A stretch of 64,000 bases of DNA from Cudoniella acicularis (taxonomy: Eukaryota > Ascomycota > Leotiomycetes > Helotiales > Helotiaceae): NCBI GenBank assembly GCA_013054445.1, contig JAAMPI010000086.1, positions 1-64,000 on the forward strand. Direction: 5' to 3'. Both the position numbers and the translations under genes were made by a program. The notes below the pieces were generated by a model that saw nothing but the letters and a program-made list of their open reading frames with translations, did not search any database and had not been told where the DNA came from. The first letter of the stretch is position 1, and every line of letters starts with the position of its first letter. This document shows positions 21,642 to 33,448 of this stretch, in pieces.

Positions 21642-24020
21642 ATGACTGCTCCCGTTTCACCTGAGATTTTCCTGGACGGAATATGGAGACGATTCTTTGA
21701 AGTCCGCGATTCGTCTCCTGATGGTTCACAAACCACACCGCCGGACGGAAAAGCGCCTTTACAGTCTTCGACTGTTTTGCCTGAACAAACCGGCCAGGTT
21801 ACACTCCCATCCCAAGAAAGGCAGAGCGCGTTTCGTGATAAGCCCTTTTTTGCAAATTCCTCCGGAGTACGAGATCGTCACATCCCGATTTATTCCCCAT
21901 TTCAAAACTCGGGAACGACCACATCTCTGGACTTGATCCAAGAATCTGGGACACGATGCAGAATATCCTTGGTCCAGTTTGGATGGATTTGATAATGGTG
22001 GTACATGGCAACCACGAGGACTTCTTTTACCCCTTACTAGACTAGAATATATTGGAAATTTAGCGACAGCTGGGGGAGATGAGGTTCTGCCTCTTCCTTT
22101 GACTACTCCGTTAGATTTTAATACTTTCCATTTCGAAAACCCGTACTTCAACGGCCAGAGTTTTCTACAAGTTTTGCCACTGCCTTCGGAGCTTTCCGGT
22201 TCTTCATGCGGTTGTTGTGGGATTTCAGGGAAGACATTCATATCGACAGCAGATCGTGCTCAGCATGGACGCAGCGCGCATCACGATCTGAGAGCAGGGT
22301 ATCTATGCCCCATTCCCAGTTGCCCCAGAAGTTTAGGTCGTCGTTATAGTCGAAGATATTTTTGAAAAACTCATCGACCTCCTGTTCTATGATCCGATTT
22401 TAGCTATTCTCTACGTCGAAGCGCTTGATACGATACCCATCGAAAGACTTGAGTTTGAATTTTGGATGGGACTGAAGTTATTTGCTATTGAGCTGCGTCA
22501 TGAAGCCAAAAACCTAGATCAAAGAGACACTGCCACTTTTATCAGAGGTTGAGCGAGGAATTGCGCTCATGTAATATGCAGACGGCTCTCTGAAGGCGAA
22601 CGGCAACCCAAAGCTGGCTTATCAAGTACTCAACCTGACTAAGAAGATATTTCAAACGAGGACATCGATGCCGACGAAGATTATGATCCGAAAGCCCTAG
22701 AGCGATTGGAAAGGTCTGCGATGGAGTCCAGGGCTTTCGAGAAATTTTGAGAACAATTCCGGCTCTTCATCTACCTGCGAAAAGAGATTTCTGAGATAGT
22801 GAATGAAGATTTAGATGATAGCAAGGTGAATCGTCTTCCCGTTGAAGTGGATCCAGTGTGTGAAAAGTAGAGCATGTTCGAGACAGACTTTCGACTCGTG
22901 GTTAAAAATTTCATGACAAGCAACACGAGGGTGGCCCACAATAGGGGCCTCATTTGGAATCACCCGATGCTCAACAAACTTGAAGCTGCATTTTTCTGGA
23001 CGAAGGGTCCCAAAAATCCAGTGCACTTTCCAATGTTACTTCAACCCTCAACAACATTTGGGTTTCCATTCGAAACAAACTTTCCGGACCATGTCCTTCT
23101 ACACTGCCCACCACCAATCCTAACACAGTCAAAACGCCAGGTATCCCTTCGAAGAGTTAGCAAACCAAAACGACAATATCTACAACACCACCTCCGTAGG
23201 AATCGTCAGACACTCGTTTTATATGGCTCAACATGTGTCTCAAAGATCGCCCGTACGCCAAGATACCCAAGCTACAATACCTCCAGGTATGCAAAGAGTC
23301 AGAACAAAGCAGCGTCACAGATAACAATTTCTTTTCGGAACTGAACAGTAAATACTACAGCAGAAGGAGTTAGAAAGAAAAACTTTGGTTTAAGCTTGAA
23401 GGTATCGAGCTTGTTGAAGTAAGTTCAAATTTCAATTAAAAGTAAAATTTGTGGATTCTTTTGCTGGCTTTATATGTTTCCTACAGTTTACAGCTCGAGC
23501 AGCAGAGAAAGTGGACTTGATCGTTTCCCCAAAGCTGCCTCCGGATCTCAAACATTACGACTTCTATCCCGAGCCGCCTCCAGAAAAGAACCCTCCTTGC
23601 GGCCCTGGTAAGCTAGCTTCATCTGCCCCTCTCACCACACCATTCCCCAACACCAACTAACCCACCCCAGTCTATATGGCGCATCTCGTAACAACCTGTG
23701 GCGCGGAGCTCCCCACGAACAGCTCCATGTTCGTACAACAAGTACCCAAAAAGCGAGAAAAAAATGCTTTCCTACCAAGCCGACAAATACCAAGAAAATA
23801 TAGGATACGGACTCCTTTTTGTAGAAAAATTAGATGCGAGGGTAGCTGTGACAGTTATGTTCCTTGTTATGGTGAGTACGAGTTTGACTTTTGGGATTGC
23901 GTAGACGGTGTTGCAGAAAGATATTCAGGGTGCTTTTGGGGTCGCGGGGTATATTACTGCGGTTATTACCATGGGCACGGTTGCGTGGCAGATGTGGGAG
24001 GCTGCGTTGTGAGGTGTGCT
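21642..24020 (+). pseudogene. Unnamed fungal membrane-anchored family, nonsense-decayed
   Basis: From about 22200 one frame can be followed through stops at 22289, 22334, 22550, 22640, 22748 and 22868. Readable blocks are IFEKLIDLLFYDPILAILYV, FEFWMGLKLFAIELRHEAKN, FETDFRLVVKNFMTSNTRVA and LNKLEAAFFW. A shifted frame then gives DRPYAKIPKLQYLQVCKES and, after another stop, KEKLWFKLEGIELVE. After introns come KVDLIVSPKLPPDLKHYDF and YGLLFVEKLDARVAVTV, then a hydrophobic hairpin ending ITAVITMGTVAWQMWEAAL, also interrupted by one TAG. This is the layout of a common uncharacterised fungal family with a C-terminal transmembrane pair. Nearly every stop is one C-to-T (or G-to-A) change from Arg, Gln or Trp, a RIP-like pattern. 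The open frame at 21642-21989 may be its damaged first exon. Confidence 0.65.
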
Positions 24021-24079
24021 GTTCGTGTTCATGTTGGTGTTGGTGTTGGTGGCATAAACACTTGAAAATAATTAAATAA

Positions 24080-25119
24080 TTGCCAATTCAAATAAGAAAA
24101 AAAAATTGCTGAATCGATCTAAACTATCATCTAGTATATACTCTTACCCTTGAAAAAACAAGTTACAGACCGAAACTAGTTACTCTTTGAAGTGAAGAGA
24201 AGGTAGCTCACATGACAAGAGATGGTTTAATTTGAATTTTAGAGAACCTGGTGTTCAAAACGTGAGTTTTCAGAAGAGAAAAGCTGCTGTGAATGGATTC
24301 GGGTTTAAACACAGAACTTATAATGTTTGAAAAGAAGTATAAGCTAAGTTGAAATAATTGAGAGAGCTGACAAGCAAGTGCTCGCTTAGCAGAAAAGGGG
24401 CTGGCTGCGCGCCCTTCTCGGACTACTAGTAATTTATCGTGTCAATAAGAAAAGCTATTATAGTTGTTCAGCAACGACTACTGTCTAAATTTCACGCCAA
24501 GTGTAGATCTTTAAATGGTAATATACTAATATCAGAATACCATCAAATAATACAAAAATCATTAAATAATTTCTCTCTCGAATTGTCAAAAGGCCGTGCG
24601 TGCGTCTCAAAGGCGAAGCAGCAAAATATTATTTCGGAGTTCGATATAACGAACAACAATTTACAGAACATAAGGGCAGTCATCCACTTTTGGAGGTGAG
24701 GTGGTGAGATCAGGTTAATTGGTGTGTTTTTGCAGTGCCACTCGGAAAGGGGACTCGGGGGGATGGACAAAGGAAAGGGTTGGCTACGGTATTCGTTTCT
24801 GGGTTCATGGAACTGGGATAGCGGCGGCCCATGGGTTCATAGGCTTGATTTAGAATTCCGTGGGCTTCGGCGATGGGAGGTCCTCTTTCGAATAGAGCGT
24901 TGTTTAGACTTTTACCGAGTGTTGAAACTGGTCTAGCGGGAGGGACGTAAGGTGGTGGTAAGGGAACCTAGAAGAATGGGCTATTAACGTAGTCCTTTTT
25001 AGTATCTTGCAGGAGAAAATGAAGCACAAGAGGATGATTTGAGTTGTTTTGGTGTTTATGATCGATCGTACCGAGATGTGTCTTTGAAGACCGCAGTAGA
25101 ACAGCAACGATTAAAAAGC
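24080..25119. other. Intergenic, AT-rich, no supported gene
   Basis: Short A/T-rich sequence with one 86-codon open frame (24439-24699) that lacks coding character. Nothing recognisable. Confidence 0.45.
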
Positions 25120-26946
25120 CTAGATAATCCTTACCTTGGGAACTCTATATCTGTTGTCGTCTAGTAGACTTATGAGACTGCCAATGCGATTTCCCAATGC
25201 CATGAACTCAGCCGCCTCTTTTTGGTAAATCATGTACAGCTGCTCGACCGTTTTACCATGGTAGCTGTCACGTTGAAAATGGTGATTTGCGACATAATCG
25301 CGCAAAAGCTCCCAAAGTTGAGCTTCCCGAGGCGTTTCCGGTGAGATTTTTGCCAGATCACAAGCAACAAGACACCGCTGCTGCCAAATGCAAACCAGCT
25401 TGTTTAGGTAAGTAAGCTCTGGCTGAGGAGCTTCCAAGTTGACATTTATAGGATGTTGAAAACATGACAAGTAGTCGATCAAATCCGCTCCGCGAGTTTG
25501 CGTATCCTGAAGCATTTTGCCTATCGCTTGGAATTTCCACTGTTTCTGCTTAAAGGCATCAATGGGACCCATGTCCTCTTTTTTTCTCTGCTCTAAGGCT
25601 TCTTGTGCTGCATTCCTTTCTGAACGAACCCTTTCGACCTCCTGGTAGTAGAATTCCGAATTTTCAACTAAAGTCTTATACTGTTCAGATTCCGCACCTT
25701 GCGTTTGCTGAACAATTCGTGCATTTTCTGCAGCTTGCCTAGCGTTTCTCTCAAATGTGGCTATTTTATCACCCATCTTCGTTCTTTCCTCCTTTGCTCT
25801 CTCAATATGAAGACGAAGTGCCTCTGTTATATCATCTGCTTGTCCCACACACTCTGCGAAATTATTGTCCAATTCGTCCATGAACTCTTCGATGCATCTC
25901 TGTGTCCTAGAGAAATCGGGCAAGACTCTGCCAATCCACCACGCAAGGCTCTTATTCGGATCTAGAAGCCAGTTTAATCCTCTGGTATCTTCGGTGTAAA
26001 AGTACAAGCCAGATTCCCAAACAGGATAAGGAGGCGGTGGAGATAATTTCTTTGCTGCCTCTTTTAGTCGTTTGAATTGAGCCCAGACCAGCTTCATAAG
26101 TCGATTGTTCTCAGAAAACCATGCTAAGTGTTGTTTCCCTTGCGTTTTCATAAACTTCAGTGTGTCCATTGACGAACCAATATCGATGCCAGCAGCTACC
26201 CTGTGGCGTGCTCGTAATTCGGCAATGTTTTGTTGAATCTGTGCGAAATCATCTCGCTTCTGCAGCCACATTCTCTTGTTCGTTTTCCACCACTGTCTTA
26301 TCCCAACCAAGTCATTCATAAGACGATGTGCAGTGTCGTCTTGACTTAGCAAATCGTCCAAATTCTGGTTTTGGAGTTGTTATGATAATGCTCGTCTGAA
26401 CCTTGGTGAAGAGACTGAATGCGGTGACGAAGGTGGTGAATTTCGGAGATGCTCTGCAAGCTCCTTGGCCTCTTCAGAGTCGTTGTTATGTTGTGATCTT
26501 CTACGCATTTCCTGATGTTCGGCATCGAGAACTTCAACAAGCCTCTGTTCTGATAATATAATCTCTACTTCGTCTCTCTCTAGAGGTCCGGCATTATCTC
26601 CAAATGGATTATCATCCAATGGATTCTCTGCAAATGGGTTGTTTTGCCTCGTTCGGTCTCCACTTCTTGCTCCCCCCATCCCGAGATTGTTATTATTTGG
26701 GACCATATATTGCCGATATGGATTGTTACCTTGAGGAACTATAGGTCCTCTGTATAGCGGACTTTCATCGTCTCGTGTTCCAGAGGAACTGCCTTGAGAA
26801 ACATTTCGGGGTCCTTGTCCTGGCACCGGCTTCCTTCGAATTTGGTTACTTCGCTGGGAAGCTTCACCAACCGCATTTTCTGGCACCGGTTTCCTTCGAA
26901 TTTGGTTACTTGACTGGGGAGCTTCACCAACCGTGTTTTCTGGCAC
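25120..26946 (-). pseudogene. Coiled-coil protein with one in-frame stop
   Basis: Two long frames, 26946-26380 and 26361-25120, are in the same phase and are separated only by TAA at 26380-26382 (readable as RALS*QLQNQNLDDLLSQDD). Together they would make roughly 600 aa. The N-terminal part is low-complexity, with NNPFAENPLDDNPFGDN and a 20-residue tandem repeat (PENxVGEAxQxSNQIRRKPV). The C-terminal part is helical with a coiled coil (IERAKEERTKMGDKIATFER, EVERVRSERNAAQEALEQRK). The TAA is one C-to-T step from CAA (Gln). Upstream of 26946 the frame is closed and the true start is lost or in an undetected exon. I do not recognise the family. It is either a young pseudogene, a sequencing error, or a gene with an unseen intron. 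Confidence 0.55.
26821..26940 (-). repeat. 60-bp coding tandem repeat, two copies
   Basis: 26821-26880 and 26881-26940 are direct repeats differing at a handful of positions, with a third partial copy starting at 26941. The unit is a multiple of three and encodes a 20-residue repeat on the minus strand. Confidence 0.9.
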
Positions 26947-27666
26947 TGGTGCAAGTGGTTATTATAACGGTCGTGGTCGCCTTCGATTTCAGCACCTTGT
27001 TGAATGCGCCCCGGGTTTTGAGGCCCTAATGGATTTGATAATGGGTTTGCCCTCTGTCGCCTTGGCGAGGGAGGCGTTCACCTTCCTGACGATGATTCTC
27101 CTTGTTGCATTTTTTTTTATTTTAAATTTCTCCAATCAATTATTTGAGAAGGAATGTTAGATTTGTGTCTCTCCTTCTGTACCATCAGAGGTTTTACAGC
27201 ATCCCCAAGCCCCGACGTTCTTTTGTGACTGCTGACCTTTGTTGAGTCGAAAATACCTTTCATCCGAAAACGTCGAATTGGAAATGGGGCTTTCATTCTG
27301 AGCGCTGAATGGAGTCTGGGAAATATTCTTTGATCAAGCCCCCATATTGTGCAGGCTATGCTGCCATAAAGCATTATACGCCAACTACTTCACTTGGCTA
27401 GGGTTAAATACTCACCGAAAACTGGCAATTAGGGCGGGATCTATGAAAAACATTACCATTTCAAGTAGCATACTAGCTACCGCCAACTTGTTGACCTTAG
27501 TGTAGACAAGAAGGAAAAGGATCTTGGGAGGGTTTGCTGTAGAACATGGTATCATCATTTATGCCATCGTCTAATAGTGCGGGCGAAAATCGCCATTTCA
27601 ACCTCTAGTAAACTCCTACCATGCGCCATTGAAATCCCTGAAGTTCTCGTCGATCTTAAAAAAGGA
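26947..27666. other. Degenerate leader and 3' flank of gln4
   Basis: Minus-strand fragments such as GERLPRQGDRGQTHYQIH suggest a decayed upstream part of the coiled-coil gene, but stops occur in all frames. The remainder is the 3' flank of glutaminyl-tRNA synthetase. Confidence 0.4.
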
Positions 27667-29623
27667 TTATTTGCCAGAATCCTCTTTCAAGCTAACAATA
27701 CGATTCAGAACAACCTTCTCGTCAGTACTGTCAGAATCCATTGCCTGACATTGATTAGCCTTTGCCTTTTACTTATGGTGATTTCCCTTACCATGTATGC
27801 TACTCTCATAGCTTGAAATCTTACGGACTCGAGACCTCCTTTGCCAAGCTCGGACTCTCCAGCTGCTTCTGGCCATGGGGCACGACGCTTGACCTCATCA
27901 AACCCAGACTCGATCATAGCATTGGACCAGATTTCCTCACTATTGGGATTGATGTCCTGCAAAAATCCACCCTCCGCATCATCTGGCTTTTCCGACTTAA
28001 AAAGCGAATTGTGTATTCGGACCTCGATCTTTCTGGACCCCTCGGCAACCCAATGGATATACGTCTTTGGTTTTTTGCCTTCTTTGTCGTAGACAGCGCG
28101 AACTTCGGTGACTGTGTCACCATCTTTGGTAAATGATGTCGCCTTGATAGGAAATGGTACTTGGAGAAGTCCAACAGATTTCCCGGGCGCAAGTCGGAAG
28201 TAGTCTTTGCTGTCAATCTCTCGGAAGTCACTTCGCTCAATGTAAACAGTTTTCGTCAACCTAACTTTGTGGCTACCCATAGCGGGGATCTTTGGTGAGA
28301 AGGGCACATCAACCTCTATCTCTTCTGCATCCTCGATCACCACCGGAATCGGATCAAGAACCATCATCAATCTTGGCATAGTTCGCTCTAGGTAGCGTCT
28401 GACGGTTTGATCGAATCGAGCAAGCTGGATATTGGTGGGAGAAGTTGTGACGCCAAGTTCGTTCACAAATTCGAGGATGGCACCTGGTGGTACACCACGT
28501 CTTTTGATACCGATAAGAGTGTAAAGCCGGGGATCATCCCAACCTCGTACAATCCCCTCATTGACCAACTTCATAATCTTTCGCTTGGAAAGAACGGTCC
28601 TAGTAATGCTAAGTCGACCATATTCCCTTTGCATAGGTTCGTAAACCCCCAGAGTCTTATTTAACCACTCGTACGAAACTCTAGAAAGTATGAATTCGGT
28701 TGTGCAAAGGGAGTGTGTGATGTTCTCAAAACTGTCGCACAAGCAATGTGTGAAATCGTACGTAGGATAGATCTTCCAGGTATCCCCAGTCCTGTGATGA
28801 GACGCATCCAATACTCGGTATGCAGCCAAATCCCACATCTGCGGGTTTCCATCTTCGATGTTTTGCTTCATTCGCAGGAATGCCTCCCGTGGCTTGTATT
28901 TGCCGTCACGCATCCCACGAAACTCTTCCAGATTCTTTTCGACGGATTGATTGGCGTGCTCGCAGCGGAACCGGGGACCATGAGCCTCGCCGCCTCTTTG
29001 AGCTTTGATCTCGGCATCTAATGTGGTTTTAGCTAGTCTCTATACACGAAATTGGGAGACAAACCTCCGCAGTGGCAGACATAGGCCTTTTCCTTTTTAA
29101 TAAGTTCCTCTGCCTTTGCATATAGCTTATCAAAATTGTCGCTTGAGTATGTGATTGCACATGGCTCAAATCCTAGCCACCGCACCATTTCCTTGATTGC
29201 CACGAAGTACTTCTCCTCCTCTGCTTCAGGATTGGTGTCGTCAAAACGAAGATAGGTTTTGCCTCCATGATATTTCGCAAATCCAAAATTGACCGCAATG
29301 GCTTTGGCATGGCCGATATGCAAGTATCCATTGGGTTCTGGGGGAAATCGGGTGATGACAGGGTTCATTGGCCGCTCCTTGTAAACCTCGTCGAGAAAAC
29401 CTTGAGCAAACATATTCATAGGCTCGGGTTTGGTATCGTCCGCTTTCTGCACGGGTTTTGAGGCAGCTGGTACACTTACGGGCGCCTCTGCCTTCGCCTT
29501 GGCTTGTGCTGCCTTTTTTGCACGCTTTGCCAACCTTTTCTTCAACTCTCCTTTGGAAACCATCTCCCCCGTTTCCTCATCGAGCTGAAGCTTCGCAGCT
29601 CCTTCTGTAATTGCGTCCGCCAT
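27667..29623 (-). CDS. gln4: Glutaminyl-tRNA synthetase, cytosolic
   Basis: Class I aminoacyl-tRNA synthetase charging tRNA-Gln, 620 aa in three exons (29623-29065, 29017-27792 and 27744-27667). The start was chosen at [17 protein letters not shown] rather than the in-frame upstream ATG at 29776, because the extra N-terminus has no synthetase character. After a Lys/Ala-rich leader come [17 protein letters not shown] (HIGH motif), [21 protein letters not shown], and the KMSKS-equivalent [17 protein letters not shown]. The anticodon-binding beta-barrels follow ([20 protein letters not shown]). The first junction gives [20 protein letters not shown]. The protein is shorter than yeast Gln4 because the yeast-type N-terminal appended domain is absent or reduced. 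It is divergent from the macro-domain gene. Confidence 0.95.
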
Positions 29624-29878
29624 GGTTGGAGAGAAATGAAGGTACGGGAAAAACAATACCCTGAGACGAACCGGTGTTATGGTAGCAATTGGCCTCGCGA
29701 TGCCGTTCTCTGGATTACGTTGTTGGCACAAGGTGTCGTGTGAGTCAACAAATTGGTGAAAGGCTGTGGGGGACATTTTAGCGCAAGGCTTCGCTAAACC
29801 CCTGTAAATACCCCGCCAACCACTGCCAGCCTTGTGCTTTTCTACCTAAACACTACTTCTCCTACCAACGTACGCTGC
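29624..29878. promoter_or_regulatory. Short divergent promoter, gln4 / macro-domain gene
   Basis: Only 255 bp separate the two start codons, so the genes probably share a bidirectional promoter. The earlier in-frame ATG for gln4 (29776) lies inside it. Confidence 0.55.
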
Positions 29879-30806
29879 ATGCTTGCCATCAAAAGAATCA
29901 TGACAATCGTACCAGCGGCAGAGATACCTACGGTGTCACTACTGTACCACCTTAAGAAGCTTACGCCTGCCAATTTCGATGACACAACCAACCCACCTAA
30001 ACCCTCGCAAAGCTTCAACGACCGTATTGGCCTGATCCGAGGAGACATTACTAAACTCGAGGTTGATGCTATTGTTAATGCAGCAAACAACTCACTTCTC
30101 GGTGGAGGGGGCGTTGATGGTGCTATACACAGGGCTGCAGGACCCGATCTGCTAAAAGAATGCCGGAAACTTCGCGGCTGCGATACTGGATCCGCGAAAA
30201 TCACTGGTGCCTACGATCTGCCATGCAAGAAAGTCATCCACGCTGTTGGCCCGGTATACAACGAGAATTTTGAGGAAGAGAGCGCGGAGGATCTTGCTGG
30301 GTGCTATACAACGAGTTTGCAGTTGGCAGTTGAGAATGACTGCAAGAGCATCGCGTTCAGCGCCTTGAGCACCGGCATTTATGGGTACCCAAGTAATGAT
30401 GCTGCCCCAGTGGCAATGAAGGCAGTGAAGGACTTTTTAGAGGGAGAAAATGGAGACAAGTTGGATTTGGTGGTATTCTGCACCTTTGTGCCCAAGGATG
30501 TGAACGCTTACAACCATTGGCTTCCGTAAGTACACAAGCAGAAGTTTCAGTCACTCGGGCTTACAAAAATACAGGCGTTTCTTCCCATCCACCGAACCAG
30601 AACATGAAGACGACTGGGAGAAAGTTGAGGGGGGCGAATCGGCTGAAAACGGGCCTCATACCAAGGATGGAGAAACGGCAGTGGACAAGGAAGATGAGAG
30701 CAGCAAGGTTTTACTTCCCGAAGTTCCAACTGTAGAGCCTAGTGAAGTTGTCGATGGAGAACCTGCGACCAAAAAGCAAAAGCCAAATAATGAGGAGAAG
30801 TCATAA
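29879..30806 (+). CDS. Macro-domain ADP-ribose/O-acetyl-ADP-ribose hydrolase
   Basis: MacroD-type protein of 292 aa (285 if the ATG at 29900 is used), with exons 29879-30525 and 30575-30806. The macro domain spans about residues 45-210: [20 protein letters not shown], then [20 protein letters not shown] (the ADP-ribose loop), VIHAVGP, and [13 protein letters not shown]. Family knowledge: these enzymes remove O-acetyl-ADP-ribose or mono-ADP-ribose. The C-terminal tail is acidic and Lys-rich ([18 protein letters not shown] .. [11 protein letters not shown]) and may carry a nuclear signal. Choice between the two ATGs is uncertain; the first gives a short hydrophobic-basic leader. Confidence 0.9.
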
Positions 30807-31245
30807 ATGAGTGCAATTTGGCATGACTCATGAGGGTGTAAGATAACAACATTCAGCGCGGATTTCCCCAGGAGCACAAGATCTTGGATTTGTTAGGGCC
30901 ACGGTACTTCCAAATTAAATCCTTCATTAACAATATTCCATGAACCAAATGATCAAGAAACGAATGAGATTTGAAGAATTTACAAAGAAATTGGCTGAGC
31001 GGCGAGTGTATGGCATAAATTAGTATTCCATCAACGTGAGACTCTCTGCCCATCATTCGGACATAAATCTAGTCTGAAAGATATCCTATATGACTTTCTA
31101 GGCAAACCCTATTGAAGTTAGTGAAAATAACTTAAAAAAGCCAATTATCTTCAAACCAAGCTTTGGTTGTACACTATCTATTTGAGTTTTGTTTCATGTG
31201 ACCCTCAATTACTTGCTCAACTTGTTTCGCGAGAAACCAACCCTC

Positions 31246-32880
31246 ATGTCCCCCACAATGTCGACAACTATGGCGAACATCTACAAAGAAGATGTAGACT
31301 TTGCAACGCTATCGTCACAAGATGCTGAATTTGCCAAAGTGTAAGGTGTAACTTTATTTCAAATCTCATCGTGAATGATACTTCGTACAGTCCCCGAAGG
31401 CTCCAGCTGTTGCGGGGTTGGATTATTGTGGGTTTATCAAAGAAACGGGGCCAGAAGCTGACCCCTTTCCAGCTTAAAACCAAATGGACAATTGGATTTC
31501 AGCAGTCCAGAGTCGGTCCAGCAGCTCACTAAGTCGCTTTTGAAGAGAGACTTTGGACTTGAAATTTCGCTTCCTCCAGATCGGTTGTGCCCACCTGTGA
31601 GCAGATATTTCCGCAACCAAATGATGGTCACATTTGCTAAGTTAAACACAGGTACCTAATCGTCTGAATTATTTGTTATGGATTCAAGGGCTCCTCGATA
31701 CGACGAGTGATGATTACGCAGACGCCTTTGATCCTCAACGAGAGGTTCTTGGTTTGGATATTGGGACTGGAGCAAGTTGCATCTACCCTTTGCTAGGATG
31801 TGCTCAACGTCCCAAATGGAGATTCGCCGGTACAGGTCAGTCAATGGGAGCGCTCTTCACCTGAGTTTTGCTGATCGTATTGAGATATCGATGAGAAAAG
31901 TATGGCGTTTGCACGGGAAAATGTCCAGAAGAACAATTTGCAAAATCGGATCAAAGCTTCTAAAAACACAGCAAAAGGGTCTTCTGTTGCCTCTAGATAC
32001 TCTAGGGTTTGAAAAGTATATCACGGTGGCTCTGTTCATGACAATTTTGCTAATTGCTATTTAGTATTGATTTTAGCATGTGCAATCCACCATTCTACGA
32101 ATCCACGGAAGACATGTTGACTTCTGCGGCCGCGAAGCAGCGACCGCCCTTTACTGCATGCACTGGCTCTGATTCTGAAATGGTAACACCAGGAGGAGAG
32201 GTTGCCTTCGTGTCACGCATGATTACACAGAGCCTACTTCTCAAGGATCGAGTTCAATGGTATACATCGATGCTTGGAAAATTTTCCAGTGTGCCTGTTC
32301 TGATTGAGAAGCTCAAGAGCCATGGAATCGACAATTACGCTGTCACCGAATTCGTTCAAGGTAGTAAGACAAGGAGGTGGGGTATTGCATGGAGCTTTGA
32401 AGATTTGAGACCTCGAATGGAGTTTGTTAGGAGCGTGAACAGCATTCCGAAGGCAATGTTGCCATTTCCATCTGAATACCACATTGCGGTAAGTACTCCA
32501 AGATCCGATAATGTCTTTCTCTAATGATAGAATAGTTTGCGAATAGTGATGCTTCAAAAGTTGGTCAACACGTCGACAGCATCTTGTCTCAGTTGCCGCT
32601 GAAGTGGATATGGAGGCCCACCATCGCCACTGGCATTGGTTTCAGTGAAAAAGCGGTATGGTCGCGCGCCTCTCGACGGCAAATGGCTAAGCAGGAAGAA
32701 GAAAATATGGAAGGCGATGGTGAGGACCCTGCGTTTGGGTTCAAAATTTACGTCGTGGGAGTCGTCAAATCCGAGGTCTTGAACCGGATAACCGTGTGGT
32801 GGATGAAAGGCCACGACAGCATTATCTTTGAAAGCTTCTGTGGGATGTTGAAAAGGAAGCTTGATACGCCTGTGAGTTGA
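31246..32880 (+). CDS. METTL16-type RNA m6A methyltransferase, with frameshift
   Basis: Predicted SAM-dependent methyltransferase of the METTL16/METT-10 group, which in characterised members methylates U6 snRNA. Exons are 31246-31340, 31473-31596, 31652-31835, 31885-32015, 32065-32488 and 32536-32880. Visible features are FAKVLKPNGQLDFSSPESVQ, the SAM loop GLDIGTGASCIYPLLG, DIDEKSMAFARENVQKNNLQ, the catalytic MCNPPFYES, and RRWGIAWSFEDLRPRMEF. In exon 4 the frame of DIDEK..NRIKAS must shift by one base at the A-run 31962-31966 to reach KTQQKGLLLPLDTLGFE, which is the conserved continuation. Either one extra A is present (real frameshift) or it is a sequence error. All other parts look intact. 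Confidence 0.8.
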
Positions 32881-33448
32881 TTGGGAAGTCCATTCAACGC
32901 GACTTACTTCTAGAAAGTAAAATTTGCTTTTTCCATGCTAGTGGATTGCATCGTTGAGTGAAGTGTGTGAAACAATCAGCCTCGCCCAGATGGGCCAGAT
33001 CCGATCTCGTTACCCCACTTCAACGACAATCAACAACGTCACAACAGCGAAACATGGTTTCTTCACCCCTATTAACCTCCCAAACTGTTCTTTAATCTCA
33101 AAAGAGTATCCCTAGATACTTGCCGTCAGCTTGAGCCATTCTTCGCAATAGTCGCACTTGATCTCGGGCTGCCCGATGAACAATCTACATCAACCTGAAT
33201 AGGCGCCGGCCGTCCTGTTGACTTCGACGCATATATTTGAACCACTACAGCATCTGCGATCGCTCTTACATTCTATTCACTGGTCCTAGCGTCCATATTT
33301 TATCTTTTACATTTGTTTTTACGACTCAGGCACTTGCAGGAGCGCTTATCGCTTGAATTTAAGGTACTTTCGTAAACTCCGCCACGCAGCGACCGAAAAT
33401 GCTGACCCGCTAGCTTCCTAGGACGCATACATAATCAGAGCACCCATC

